64,000 nt of DNA from Sphingobacterium yanglingense (lineage in GTDB: Bacteria; Bacteroidota; Bacteroidia; Sphingobacteriales; Sphingobacteriaceae): contig NZ_SNYV01000017.1 of NCBI RefSeq assembly GCF_004363245.1, positions 1-64,000 of the forward strand, written 5' to 3'. Numbering within the stretch: position 1 is the first letter of the stretch; each line of letters opens with the position of its first letter. Shown in pieces: positions 19,061 through 28,305 of this stretch. Position numbers and translations under genes: made by a program. The notes beneath the pieces were generated by a model. That model had not been told where the DNA came from and did not search any database. It saw only the letters and a program-made list of their open reading frames with translations.

Positions 19061-19101
19061 ATAATGCTATGCTTTGAAACAATAATGCTATAGCGTTGAA
19101 A
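19061..19101 (+). promoter_or_regulatory. Direct-repeat operator for the AraC regulator
   Basis: ATAATGCTAT occurs at 19061-19070 and again at 19082-19091, exactly 21 bases apart (two helical turns), and each copy is followed after three or four bases by TTGAAA. Two direct half-sites with this spacing are typical of AraC/XylS operators. The downstream copy ends about 11 bases before the -7 element at 19112, so a bound activator would contact polymerase at the -33 region, which has no TTG at normal spacing. Confidence 0.6.
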
Positions 19102-19111
19102 AATCGATGGC

Positions 19112-19119
19112 TAAATTTG
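19112..19119 (+). promoter_or_regulatory. Promoter -7 element of the aldehyde dehydrogenase gene
   Basis: TAAATTTG matches TAnnTTTG. A proper TTG at 19-21 bases is missing, which fits an activator-dependent promoter. Confidence 0.5.
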
Positions 19120-19153
19120 ATAAAAAGAGATTTCAAAATTAAAAGCTAACAAT

Positions 19154-20656
19154 ATGGGTACTATTAAAAGACCAACGTTTAAAGAACGTTATGACAATTA
19201 CATTGGTGGCAAATTTGTTCCGCCAGCACAAGGAAAGTACTTTGACAACATATCTCCTGTCGATGGAAAAGTTTTCACACAAGTAGCACACTCTACGAAA
19301 GAGGATCTTGATATCGCTGTCAACGCAGCTGCAAAAGCATTTGAAACATGGGGAAAAACCTCCGCTACAGAACGCAGTATCATCTTGAACAAGATTGCTG
19401 ATCGTATTGAAGCTAACCTCGAATATATTGCTGCAGTAGAAACGATAGATAATGGAAAAGCAGTACGCGAAACCCTGAACGCGGATATCCCACTAGCTAT
19501 AGATCACTTCAGGTACTTTGCTGGAGTAATTCGAGCTGAGGAAGGATCCTTGACAGAACTCGACGCAAACACGGTATCGTTAATTGTCCATGAGCCCATT
19601 GGAGTAGTTGCACAGATTATCCCGTGGAACTTCCCTATTTTAATGGCCGTATGGAAACTAGCTCCAGCGCTTGCTGCGGGAAATACTGTTGTCCTTAAAC
19701 CAGCAGAAAGTACACCAACTTCTATCTTAGTTCTTATGGAACTTATTGGAGACCTTATTCCAGCTGGTGTAATCAATATCGTCAATGGGTTTGGTTCGGA
19801 ACTAGGCAGAGCTTTGGTCACAAATCCAAAAGTATCCAAAGCTGCGTTTACTGGATCTACCGCCACTGGTCGTCTAGTCATGCAATATGCTACCGAGAAC
19901 ATTATTCCAGTCACCTTGGAACTTGGTGGAAAATCCCCCAATATCTTCTTCAACTCTGTTATGGACGAAGACGATGCATTCTTAGATAAGGCAATAGAAG
20001 GAGCCGTTCTATTCGCCTTAAACCAAGGAGAAATCTGTACCTGCCCTTCCCGCCTTCTTATACAAGAAGATATTTATGACCGCTTTATTGCAAAAGTGAT
20101 TGATCGTGTAAATCAAATTAAGGTTGGCGATCCGTTAGACCCAAGCACTATGATGGGAGCACAAGCTTCAAAAATCCAAAAAGACAAAATCATGTCTTAC
20201 ATCCAATTGGGTAAAGAAGAAGGTGCAGAGGTCTTAACAGGAGGGGATCAGAATAATGTAGGTGCAGGCTTTGAAGATGGTTATTACATTAAACCAACCT
20301 TATTTAAAGGGCACAATAAAATGCGTATTTTCCAGGAGGAAATCTTTGGACCTGTGCTTGCAGTGACGACCTTTAAAGATGAAAAAGAAGCAATCGAATT
20401 AGCGAATGACACTATTTATGGCTTAGGGGCTGGTGTCTGGACCCGAGATGCACATCAATTGTATCAGATTCCACGTGCAATTCAAGCTGGACGTGTATGG
20501 GTAAACCAATACCACTCTTATCCGGCAGGAGCTCCATTCGGTGGTTACAAACAATCGGGAATAGGTCGCGAAAACCACAAAATGATGTTAGGACATTACA
20601 GACAGACTAAAAACATGCTGATATCCTACAACAAAGAAAAATTAGGATTCTTTTAA
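19154..20656 (+). CDS. NAD(P)-dependent aldehyde dehydrogenase (AldB/ExaC-like)
   Basis: Oxidises an aldehyde, probably acetaldehyde or another short aldehyde, to the acid. The 500-residue protein has all aldehyde dehydrogenase hallmarks: Asn159 in IPWNFP, Glu256 in LELGGK, and the catalytic cysteine in [11 protein letters not shown] (Cys295 by alignment). The NQGE-C-TCPSR form is characteristic of the AldB/ExaC group. A DUF779 gene follows at 20717 and an AraC regulator is divergent; this trio is a recurrent arrangement for this subgroup. A strong hairpin lies between this gene and the DUF779 gene. Confidence 0.95.
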   Translation: MGTIKRPTFKERYDNYIGGKFVPPAQGKYFDNISPVDGKVFTQVAHSTKEDLDIAVNAAAKAFETWGKTSATERSIILNKIADRIEANLEYIAAVETIDNGKAVRETLNADIPLAIDHFRYFAGVIRAEEGSLTELDANTVSLIVHEPIGVVAQIIPWNFPILMAVWKLAPALAAGNTVVLKPAESTPTSILVLMELIGDLIPAGVINIVNGFGSELGRALVTNPKVSKAAFTGSTATGRLVMQYATENIIPVTLELGGKSPNIFFNSVMDEDDAFLDKAIEGAVLFALNQGEICTCPSRLLIQEDIYDRFIAKVIDRVNQIKVGDPLDPSTMMGAQASKIQKDKIMSYIQLGKEEGAEVLTGGDQNNVGAGFEDGYYIKPTLFKGHNKMRIFQEEIFGPVLAVTTFKDEKEAIELANDTIYGLGAGVWTRDAHQLYQIPRAIQAGRVWVNQYHSYPAGAPFGGYKQSGIGRENHKMMLGHYRQTKNMLISYNKEKLGFF

Positions 20657-20660
20657 CATT

Positions 20661-20697
20661 AGATAGTGCCTCTCCCTATATTCGAGAGGCACTATCT
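20661..20697 (+). terminator. Hairpin between aldehyde dehydrogenase and DUF779 genes
   Basis: A perfect 14-base-pair stem (AGATAGTGCCTCTC / GAGAGGCACTATCT) with a nine-base loop starts five bases after the stop codon. The T-rich tract after it is weak (TCTCTAAAGTTTTTG), so it may lower rather than stop transcription into the DUF779 gene, or protect the 3' end of the upstream message. Confidence 0.6.
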
Positions 20698-20716
20698 TCT
20701 CTAAAGTTTTTGTTAT

Positions 20717-21091
20717 ATGATTTCACGTTTAGATATTACCCCCAAAGCCCTACAACTCGTAGAAGAGCTTGAACAGAAGCATGGCCCTCTTATGTTCTAT
20801 CAGGCAGGAGGATGTTGTGAAGGTACGCAACCGCAATGCTTCGAAAAAGGAGGTTATTTCCCTCGAATGAACGATGTACTGATAGGCCACATCAAAGACT
20901 ATGAGTTTTGGATAGATCGCGATCTATTCGAATATTGGCAATACGCACATTTCACGCTAGATGTCCTAGATGGATTTGGCCCAGGAGGTTTCTCGCTCGA
21001 AACACCTTTAGGTAAAACATTCAAAATTCACTATCGTTTATTTACCCCACAGGAATTAGAAAATTTAGAGCCTGTAGTCCGTAATAGCTAA
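20717..21091 (+). CDS. DUF779 protein
   Basis: A 124-residue protein of the DUF779 family with the conserved cysteine-rich segment FYQAGGCCEGTQPQCF and the aromatic middle DYEFWIDRDLFEYW. The family is repeatedly encoded next to AldB/ExaC-type aldehyde dehydrogenases, as here, and its biochemical role is not established. The three cysteines could bind a metal. The ATG lies about 20 bases after the hairpin at 20661-20697, with no evident Shine-Dalgarno. The gene converges on the thioesterase gene, with stops overlapping. Confidence 0.9.
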   Translation: MISRLDITPKALQLVEELEQKHGPLMFYQAGGCCEGTQPQCFEKGGYFPRMNDVLIGHIKDYEFWIDRDLFEYWQYAHFTLDVLDGFGPGGFSLETPLGKTFKIHYRLFTPQELENLEPVVRNS

Positions 21092-21489
21092 TCTATATCC
21101 AACCCCTGCAAGACGGGAACTGGCTTTTTATTTTCATCAAGTGCTACAAAAGTAAAGAGCCCCTGAATAGCAAGCTCCCGGCCTTCTTCGTACATATGCT
21201 CCAGATAGATCTCTACCTTTATCTTTAAACTTGTACGCCCTACACTCTCTACCCTGGCAATAGCTTCAATGATACTTCCAGAAGGAATAGCTTTTTTAAA
21301 ATCAATACGATCTGTAGATACTGTGACTAACGTTTTGCGACAAAACCTTGTCGCTGCCATAAAAGAGACTTCATCCATTATAGCCATTGCTTTACCACCA
21401 AACAGCGTATCGTGATGATTAGTCAAAAAAGGAAAAACCGTTGTACATACACGCGTTTCGGATGCGCTTATCTTTTCTTCAAGTGTCAT
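21088..21489 (-). CDS. Hotdog-fold acyl-CoA thioesterase (YciA-like)
   Basis: Hydrolyses acyl-CoA to free acid and CoA. The 133-residue protein has the acyl-CoA thioesterase signature TNHHDTLFGGKAMAIMDEVSFMAATRF, with the aspartate of the MDE helix, and the later beta-strand DRIDFKKAIPSGSIIE. The ATG at 21489 is chosen over an in-frame GTG at 21507, because the GTG lies in the -7 promoter element. The monomer length is usual for this single-hotdog family. Confidence 0.9.
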   Translation of the reverse strand: MTLEEKISASETRVCTTVFPFLTNHHDTLFGGKAMAIMDEVSFMAATRFCRKTLVTVSTDRIDFKKAIPSGSIIEAIARVESVGRTSLKIKVEIYLEHMYEEGRELAIQGLFTFVALDENKKPVPVLQGLDID

Positions 21490-21506
21490 TTTTGAATAAA
21501 TTTCCA

Positions 21507-21514
21507 CAAAGGTA
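21507..21514 (-). promoter_or_regulatory. Promoter -7 element of the thioesterase gene
   Basis: TACCTTTG on the minus strand matches TAnnTTTG and ends 18 bases before the start codon at 21489; it decides the start by excluding the GTG at 21507. Confidence 0.5.
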
Positions 21515-21522
21515 GTATTTTA

Positions 21523-23325
21523 TCAACTACCAACTTCAACACCTATCCCTTTTAACAACAATGAAGCATTAAATATCGTACACTTTCCATCCTTCAATTT
21601 GTAATCGAACAGCATCTCTCCATTTTCTACCTGAATATCAAAATGGTAATTCTTAAGTACTCCTGCATATTCATCTTGCAAAGATGCCAGTTGTAAATCA
21701 TGTGTAGCCACCATACCTTTTCCATCCATAGCAATCAATTTTTTGATGATGGCTTTAGACCCAAGATATTTATCGACTGAATTAGTACCTCTTAGCATCT
21801 CGTCAATCAACACAAAGGTATCATGCTCTTTTTCTACCAATTCCAGAATAAATTTCATCCGATCAAGCTCGGCCTTAAATGTTGATGTACTTTCATTAAG
21901 GTCGTCTTTAATACGCATGTAAGAGACGAGTTTATAAATAGGAAGTTCTAATCTTTGAGCACACACTACTGCTCCGGCATAGGCTAATACTCCATTGATT
22001 CCTACTGTACGTAAAAATGTACTCTTACCGGCCATATTCGAGCCAGTAACCAAAGCAATTTTATGATCTTGAGAGTCATAATCGTTTGACACGGCTTTCC
22101 CTTCAGGAATCAGGGGATGATTTATCCATTTAGCTACAATTCCATTTTTACTGGTATCATCCAACAAGATTGGAGTAGTCCAATCTGAGTGATTACGTTT
22201 TAAAACAGCCAAACTGCTCAGAGCCTCAAAATCAGCCATGATATCGAAAGTCTTGAGAATATTACCTTCATAGCTTTTTTTCCATTTGACAATAGCCAAT
22301 ACCTGCTTAAAGTCCCATAGAAACACAATATTCAGAATAGAGCCTATTAAAATATTATTCCGTGCATCAAGCTTATCCACCAATGCTCCCAAACGACGGA
22401 AAGCCACAGAAAGATTCTCCCGCTCATCCGTCATAAGACTAGCCTGTAGAGTTTTGGTCATTTCGGTAGAGAACTCTTCTTCCTCAATCATTTTAACCGC
22501 ATCAGAATAAGCAATCAAAGTAGCACCTATCTTGTCTATTCGGGAAGAAAAATAACTCACTTTACCTGCCAGTGCAAGTGTCCATCCTAAGTGGGCAATC
22601 CCTACTACCAATAATAGGTTCCAGATGGGAGTAACAAACAACGAAAACAACACACCTCCAAGTAAAATATAAGGTGCAATAGGTACATAAAACCGGAGTA
22701 CCCCTGATCCGAAATCAAGCGCACCATCTTGGAGATATCTGGATAAAAAAGTTCGAATATTAGTTTTTTGCCCCAAGTTAAAAAGAAGCTTTTTCTGTAG
22801 ATTCTGTACCCACATCCCCTTAGCGCTCAATTCAGCACTAGCCTCTTGTCGCTCCAGAATCTGCACCTTACTCGTAACACCATTAAACCACGACGCTAAA
22901 CGTTCGACTCCATCTGCTGTTGCAGCCCTGTTGACCTTTGCAAAAAGAGATTTAGGCCCAAAAATATCCAAATCGGATACATACGGATGTTTGCCACTAT
23001 CATAGATTTCTCCGTCGCTATACATATTGCCCCCTCCATCCATCAAATCGATTTCATTTTGATTGACACGCAAGAAGGCTTGGCATTCTGCTTTTGCTTT
23101 TTCCAATCGACTCTGCCTAAGGACTAAATAAGCAAACAACAGCACAATAGAAAAAACAGTAATCATCAACAGCCAGATATTATTCTGTTGAAATACCTTA
23201 AAAAGAGCTCCGCCACCGATCAGGATAACTCCCAATCGCAACAAGCTATTTGTATTGATTTTTTTCTCCAAAGAGGAAAGCTCTAAACTAGCCTGTTGTA
23301 TGTTGTCTTGATAAAGGTCTCTCAT
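21523..23325 (-). CDS. Membrane-bound MutS-like ATPase
   Basis: A 600-residue protein whose C-terminal third is a MutS ATPase domain: Walker A GSNMAGKSTFL at about 428-438, the FKAELDRMKFIL segment, Walker B DTFVLIDEMLRGTNS, and THDLQL. Unlike MutS or MutS2 it has two pairs of predicted membrane helices (about 29-69 and 212-254) and no recognisable mismatch-binding, connector or Smr domain. MutS-related proteins of this type are known in Bacteroidota but their function is unclear. It lies 12 bases downstream of pcm and is probably co-transcribed with it. Confidence 0.88.
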   Translation of the reverse strand: MRDLYQDNIQQASLELSSLEKKINTNSLLRLGVILIGGGALFKVFQQNNIWLLMITVFSIVLLFAYLVLRQSRLEKAKAECQAFLRVNQNEIDLMDGGGNMYSDGEIYDSGKHPYVSDLDIFGPKSLFAKVNRAATADGVERLASWFNGVTSKVQILERQEASAELSAKGMWVQNLQKKLLFNLGQKTNIRTFLSRYLQDGALDFGSGVLRFYVPIAPYILLGGVLFSLFVTPIWNLLLVVGIAHLGWTLALAGKVSYFSSRIDKIGATLIAYSDAVKMIEEEEFSTEMTKTLQASLMTDERENLSVAFRRLGALVDKLDARNNILIGSILNIVFLWDFKQVLAIVKWKKSYEGNILKTFDIMADFEALSSLAVLKRNHSDWTTPILLDDTSKNGIVAKWINHPLIPEGKAVSNDYDSQDHKIALVTGSNMAGKSTFLRTVGINGVLAYAGAVVCAQRLELPIYKLVSYMRIKDDLNESTSTFKAELDRMKFILELVEKEHDTFVLIDEMLRGTNSVDKYLGSKAIIKKLIAMDGKGMVATHDLQLASLQDEYAGVLKNYHFDIQVENGEMLFDYKLKDGKCTIFNASLLLKGIGVEVGS

Positions 23326-23337
23326 GTTAAAGTTTTT

Positions 23338-23994
23338 TTACCAGGCTTTGTCACCTACTAGAGGAACAAACCTAAAAGTATCCAATTCTATCCGTTCAAA
23401 GTCATTTTCTCCGACCCGAAGAATAGTCACCATTTTCTGTGTTTTTTCATCACCAACAGGTATCACTAAAAGTCCACCCAACTTCAGCTGCTGCAGCATC
23501 ACTTCGGGGACAAACGGCGCTCCTGCTGTGACTATAATTTTATCATAGGGTGCGTACTGAGCAATCCCTTTAGATCCATCTCCTAAAAAAAAGTGAGGTT
23601 TATACCCCATATAAGGTAGCACTTGAATGGTACGATTATATAGACTTTCCTGACGTTCAATAGTAAATACCTCCGCCCCAAGTTCCAACAGAATACAGGT
23701 TTGATATCCAGAACCTGTCCCTATTTCCAAGATTTTATCTCCTCTTTTGACATGCAAGAGTTCCGACTGATAAGCCACAGTGTAGGGTTGGGAGATTGTC
23801 TGTCCATCTCCTATTGGAAAGGCAATATCTTTATATGCCTGATTCCAAAAAGTCTCATCAAAGAAGTAATGCCTCGGCACCTTCCCAATGGCTTTTAGCA
23901 CCTTTACATCTTGAATCCCTCTGCTCTCAAGATGTTTTACGAGATTATTTCTCGCCCCTTTTTCCCTGTAATTATCTATGAACTTATATGCCAT
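23338..23994 (-). CDS. pcm: Protein-L-isoaspartate O-methyltransferase
   Basis: SAM-dependent methyltransferase that repairs isoaspartyl residues in aged proteins. The 218-residue protein carries the family motif GDGQTISQPYTVA and the SAM-binding loop ILEIGTGSGYQT, then TIERQESLY. Length is normal. The MutS-like ATPase gene follows 12 bases on. The -7 element TATTTTTG at 24002-24009 lies only 8 bases before the ATG, implying a very short leader. Confidence 0.94.
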   Translation of the reverse strand: MAYKFIDNYREKGARNNLVKHLESRGIQDVKVLKAIGKVPRHYFFDETFWNQAYKDIAFPIGDGQTISQPYTVAYQSELLHVKRGDKILEIGTGSGYQTCILLELGAEVFTIERQESLYNRTIQVLPYMGYKPHFFLGDGSKGIAQYAPYDKIIVTAGAPFVPEVMLQQLKLGGLLVIPVGDEKTQKMVTILRVGENDFERIELDTFRFVPLVGDKAW

Positions 23995-24001
23995 TATTCT
24001 T

Positions 24002-24009
24002 CAAAAATA
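24002..24009 (-). promoter_or_regulatory. Promoter -7 element of pcm
   Basis: TATTTTTG on the minus strand matches TAnnTTTG and ends 8 bases before the pcm start codon. No good TTG is seen at 19-21 bases. Confidence 0.4.
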
Positions 24010-24137
24010 CCCTATTTAACGGATATTTTAAGGAATAAATACAAAATGTTTGAGCTCAGTACCTTGGTAAAAAAAGAAGCGATCATCAACTGGTTTTATT
24101 TAAAATTAGTATCTTACTACCTTCAAAAAAAGCATAC

Positions 24138-24953
24138 ATGTCCAGACTTCTTCTTCTTTTCAGCTTAGCCTTCTGCATTTCTTGTGACTCTGAATCCAGC
24201 AGTAAGGCTTATCACAACGACTACAAAGCAGCTTTCGAGGCCATATTAGACAATTACGACCTCTCAGGCAGCATATTGATCTATGACCCGCAACAACAGA
24301 CATATTATTCCAACGATTTTGAGTGGGCCAAACGCGATTTCCTACCAGCATCTACATTTAAAATCCCTAATGCAATTATTGCATTAGAAATGGGTATTAT
24401 GAAAAGTGACACTTCTGTTATTAAATGGGATGGCAGAAAAAGGGACTTTGAAAGTTGGGAAAAAGACCTAACCTTAAGAGATGCCTTCCAAGCATCCTGC
24501 GTCCCCTGCTTCCAAGAGATTGCACGTAACATCGGAACAGCCAGCATGAAGACTTACCTGAACAAGTTTCATTATAACAACATGGATGTTACGGAACAAA
24601 ATATCGACTCTTTCTGGCTTAAAGGGAAATCCCATATCTCCTCCTTTGAGCAGATTGATTTCTTAGAACGCTTTCTGACAAAAAAACTTCCCATCTTAAA
24701 TACGACTCGTGAATCGATGTTAAAAATCTTTAAAATCGAAGAAAACCAAACGTACAAATTATCAGGGAAAACAGGTTGGTCTTACAATGAGACCGACAAT
24801 AACGGCTGGTTTGTAGGATTTTTGGAAAAAGACCATAAAAAGTACTATTTCGCATTAAATGCTATTCCTAAAGATGCTACTAAAATGGAAAAATTTGCAG
24901 ATGGCCGCAAACAAGCTATTTATGATGCTCTCAGAGTAATGAAACTAATCTAA
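24138..24953 (+). CDS. Class D (OXA-type) beta-lactamase lipoprotein
   Basis: Serine beta-lactamase of 271 residues. All class D signatures are present in order: PASTFK with the active-site Ser72 and the Lys75 that is carboxylated in this class, SxV as S120-C-V, YxN as Y146-N-N, the omega-loop Trp160-Leu161 in FWLKGKSHIS, and KTG at 211-213. The N-terminus has a short hydrophobic signal ending CISC, so it is probably a lipoprotein (Cys16). Although chromosomal context and base composition match the neighbours, its activity spectrum cannot be read from sequence. The DUF4886 gene begins 7 bases after its stop. Confidence 0.95.
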   Translation: MSRLLLLFSLAFCISCDSESSSKAYHNDYKAAFEAILDNYDLSGSILIYDPQQQTYYSNDFEWAKRDFLPASTFKIPNAIIALEMGIMKSDTSVIKWDGRKRDFESWEKDLTLRDAFQASCVPCFQEIARNIGTASMKTYLNKFHYNNMDVTEQNIDSFWLKGKSHISSFEQIDFLERFLTKKLPILNTTRESMLKIFKIEENQTYKLSGKTGWSYNETDNNGWFVGFLEKDHKKYYFALNAIPKDATKMEKFADGRKQAIYDALRVMKLI

Positions 24954-24960
24954 AACCATA

Positions 24961-25803
24961 ATGAAAAAAATCAAATTAACCTTAATCACACTACTTTTTT
25001 TATGCCAAACACTTTTCGCACAAGAACAGGCCGTGTTAAAAGTATTGGCTATAGGCAATAGCTTCTCGGAAGATGCTATAGAAAACTACCTCTACGACCT
25101 AGCAAAAACAAGTAATAAAAAAATGGTAATCGGCAATCTATATATTGGAGGAGCCTCTTTGGAATTACATGTCAAAAATGCCACCGGTGATAAAGAAAGC
25201 TACAGTTACCGAAAAACAAACATCGATGGTAGTAAGTCTTCAACAAAGAATACAAGCATCTCTCAAGCCATAAAAGATGAAGATTGGGATTACATTAGCT
25301 TACAACAAGCTAGCCCTTACTCAGGCCAATATGATGTTATCATGAAGAACCTACCAAATCTTGTTGATTACGTCAACAAGCTAAAGCCCTCGAATACAAA
25401 GATTATCTATCATCAGACCTGGGCCTATCAGCAGGACTCTGACCATAAAGGTTTTGCAAATTATGAGAGAAATCAAGAAATAATGTATAAAAGTATAAAA
25501 GATGCTACACAGAAGATAAGTAAGTCAAAGGTCTTCGCTTTCGTTGTACCTGCAGGCACCGCGATACAGAATGCCCGTACTTCATCGATAGGAGATCGAT
25601 ACACCCGCGACGGCTACCATCTACAATTGGACTATGGTCGATTCACAGCAGCCTGTACCTGGTACGAAATGTTATTTCATGCAGACGTCCGCAAGAATGA
25701 TTATAAACCGGAAAAGGTAACTGAGCTACAAGCTAAAATAGCCAAAGAAGCAGCTCATAAAGCCGTAAAGAAACCTTTCAAAGTTTCCAAAATAAAATTG
25801 TAA
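24961..25803 (+). CDS. DUF4886 secreted SGNH-hydrolase-like protein
   Basis: A 280-residue exported protein with a signal peptide ending near TLFAQ. It resembles the SGNH hydrolase fold: block I is VLAIGNSFSEDA with candidate nucleophile Ser34, then IGGASLELH for block II, and a C-terminal RDGYHLQLDYGR for the Asp-x-x-His block. This pattern fits the DUF4886 family. It follows the beta-lactamase gene by 7 bases and is almost certainly co-transcribed. The substrate is unknown; a cell-wall or carbohydrate acetyl ester is one possibility. Confidence 0.88.
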   Translation: MKKIKLTLITLLFLCQTLFAQEQAVLKVLAIGNSFSEDAIENYLYDLAKTSNKKMVIGNLYIGGASLELHVKNATGDKESYSYRKTNIDGSKSSTKNTSISQAIKDEDWDYISLQQASPYSGQYDVIMKNLPNLVDYVNKLKPSNTKIIYHQTWAYQQDSDHKGFANYERNQEIMYKSIKDATQKISKSKVFAFVVPAGTAIQNARTSSIGDRYTRDGYHLQLDYGRFTAACTWYEMLFHADVRKNDYKPEKVTELQAKIAKEAAHKAVKKPFKVSKIKL

Positions 25804-25823
25804 GCGCTAATTACCGAAAGCGC

Positions 25824-28301
25824 CTAGTACGGGTCTATATCTAACTGGATCCGTACTCCTGCATTAAGTTTGTCTAGTTCAAACGAAAGAATAGCCGCAC
25901 GAATCAACTCCTTTACCTTCACTATACTGACGCCACCCCGTTCTATCTTCAGGACGATGGTCTGTATATAATTGTTACGAACTCTAGACACGAGTGGTGG
26001 CTCGGGGCCCAATACACGAGTACCTAACTGTAATCGTAATAAGTTAGCCAACTTTTGGGCAGAATCCAAGGTCTGCTGCTGATCTGGATGCTTTACATCC
26101 AATCGAATCAATCTATAGAAAGGCGGGTAGAGGAAGTTCTTCCGTTCGGTAACCTCCTTCATAAACATTCCTTCGTAATCATGCTGCACGACTTGTTCAA
26201 TAACCCTATGATTAGGGGTGTAAGTTTGGATAACGACCTTTCCCAAGACATCTCTCCTTCCCGCTCGTCCAGCGACTTGCGAAAACAGCGAAAAAGCTCT
26301 TTCATAGGCTCTAAAATCCGGAAAATTGATAATCGTATCCGCATCAATAATTCCAATCAGACTTACCCGACCAAAATCCAGCCCCTTAGCGACCATCTGT
26401 GTCCCAATAAGGACATCATACTCGTGATCATCAAAAGCATTGATAATCTTATCAAAACCATATTTGCCTCGGGTTGAGTCCAAATCCAAACGTCCGATAC
26501 GTAAATCAGGCATCAGTATTTCCAACTCTTCTTCGACCCTTTCTGTTCCAAAGCCTTTACTTTCCATATGAGGCATACCGCAAGCTGGGCAAACATTGAT
26601 CGGAGTCTCGGAGTGTCCGCAATAGTGGCAATGGAGCAAATGAGAAGTCTTATGATAAGTTAGGCTTACATCACAATTCACACATTTTGCGACGTAACCG
26701 CAGGTATTACATTGGACAAATGGAGTGTGCCCTCTTCGATTCTGAAAGAGAATCACCTGCTCCTTACGGGATACGGCATCTTTTATACCGTTCAAGAGTG
26801 TTTCGCTAAAATAAGCGTGCATTTTATTCTTCCGACTCTCTTCAGGGATGTCGACAATCTCTATTTCAGGCAACTGTGCCCCTCCATATCGCTTCAACAG
26901 CTGTACCAAACCATACTTACCCGCTTTCGAATTATAATAGCTTTCTACAGAAGGTGTCGCTGAGCCTAGGAGTACTTTCGCCTCGTGTAGATGTCCCAAA
27001 TATATTGCGGTATCCCTGGCGTGGTATCTGGGAGCGGGATCAAATTGCTTATATGAGGTTTCATGCTCTTCATCCACGATGATAAGACCCAAATCCTGAA
27101 ACGGAAGGAAAACGGAGGATCTAGCTCCTATAATAACACGAAACTCGTTCTTCAAGACCTTATGCCACACTTCTGCTCTCTCGTTGTCATTGAATTTGGA
27201 GTGGTATACCCCTAACTGATTCCCAAAATGGAGTTTCAATCGGGCGGTAATCTGAGCAGTTAGTGCAATCTCCGGCAGTAAATAAAGTGCATTCTTTCCC
27301 TCCTCCAGTATCTTCTCAATCAAACGAATGTAAATCTGGGTCTTTCCTGAAGCTGTAACCCCATGCAACAACACCACATCTTTACTTTCAAAATAACTGT
27401 CGATTTTCTCAAATACACCACGCTGCTGTTCACTAAATTCGAATTCTTTGGTCATCTGTAAATCTGTCCCTTCGAACCGACTAACAACTTTTTCTCGAAC
27501 CTCAAAAACTCCTTTATCTATCAATGCCGTAATTGCGCCACTACCGCATGCAGCGACCTCCATCAGATCCTGCCTCGTTATATCTGTTCGACTCTTTGTC
27601 AACTGTAAAAATGCAAGGACAGCATCCTGTTGCTTTGGAGCCTTATTAAGCCCATCTAACAACAACCTCTTCCCTTCGCTATCATTGTACTCTGCTGCGA
27701 TATAGAGAAAGGCTTTGGTTTTAGGTTTATATTTTTCTTTAATCTCTTCCGAAATGAGCACAAAGCCTTGTTCAAAAAGCGAGCGGAGCAAAGGAAAAAC
27801 AGACTTTTGTCCCAATATCTTGATGACATCTGCTACACGTAGTTCTCCTGCTATGTCAAGAGCTTCGAGTACCATGTACGCTTTATCCGAGAGAATAGAA
27901 CGATCCAAATCCGGATTTTCAGACGCTATTATCTTAGTTTCCGATGCCATTTTGAGTGCCGCCGGTAGTGCGGCCTGCATCACTTCTCCAAGCTGACACA
28001 TATAATAATCAGACATCCATTGCCAAAGTGTCAACTGTCGTTCATTAACAATTGAATCATCATCGACTACTTCTAAGATATATTTTGCTTCATACTTTTC
28101 AGGAGCTTCTTTGGAGATATTTTTTACTATCGCAGAGTATACCTTATTCTTACCAAACTGTACTATTACACGTACGCCTACTTTAATTTTTTCATTCCAC
28201 TCAAATGGAACCCGATAAGTATACGTCTTAGCAATAGAAAGCGGCAATACCACCTCTACAAACAATGTCTCACGTTCAGCAAACAAATCAGTACTATGCA
28301 T
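25824..28301 (-). CDS. priA: Primosomal replication-restart helicase PriA
   Basis: Superfamily 2 DNA helicase that reloads the replisome at stalled forks. The 825-residue protein shows the PriA N-terminal DNA-binding domain (VEVVLPLSIAKTYTYRVP), Walker A GVTASGKTQIY, the DEEH box, and a zinc-binding region with eight cysteines (CNTCGYVAKCVNC, then HCHYCG and CPACG), followed by helicase motifs V-VI including GTQMVAKGLDF and QVAGRAGR. The only methionine that fits the N-terminus is at 28301, and the -7 element TATCTTTG ends 5 bases before it, so the mRNA may be leaderless. Confidence 0.96.
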   Translation of the reverse strand: MHSTDLFAERETLFVEVVLPLSIAKTYTYRVPFEWNEKIKVGVRVIVQFGKNKVYSAIVKNISKEAPEKYEAKYILEVVDDDSIVNERQLTLWQWMSDYYMCQLGEVMQAALPAALKMASETKIIASENPDLDRSILSDKAYMVLEALDIAGELRVADVIKILGQKSVFPLLRSLFEQGFVLISEEIKEKYKPKTKAFLYIAAEYNDSEGKRLLLDGLNKAPKQQDAVLAFLQLTKSRTDITRQDLMEVAACGSGAITALIDKGVFEVREKVVSRFEGTDLQMTKEFEFSEQQRGVFEKIDSYFESKDVVLLHGVTASGKTQIYIRLIEKILEEGKNALYLLPEIALTAQITARLKLHFGNQLGVYHSKFNDNERAEVWHKVLKNEFRVIIGARSSVFLPFQDLGLIIVDEEHETSYKQFDPAPRYHARDTAIYLGHLHEAKVLLGSATPSVESYYNSKAGKYGLVQLLKRYGGAQLPEIEIVDIPEESRKNKMHAYFSETLLNGIKDAVSRKEQVILFQNRRGHTPFVQCNTCGYVAKCVNCDVSLTYHKTSHLLHCHYCGHSETPINVCPACGMPHMESKGFGTERVEEELEILMPDLRIGRLDLDSTRGKYGFDKIINAFDDHEYDVLIGTQMVAKGLDFGRVSLIGIIDADTIINFPDFRAYERAFSLFSQVAGRAGRRDVLGKVVIQTYTPNHRVIEQVVQHDYEGMFMKEVTERKNFLYPPFYRLIRLDVKHPDQQQTLDSAQKLANLLRLQLGTRVLGPEPPLVSRVRNNYIQTIVLKIERGGVSIVKVKELIRAAILSFELDKLNAGVRIQLDIDPY

Positions 28302-28305
28302 CTGA

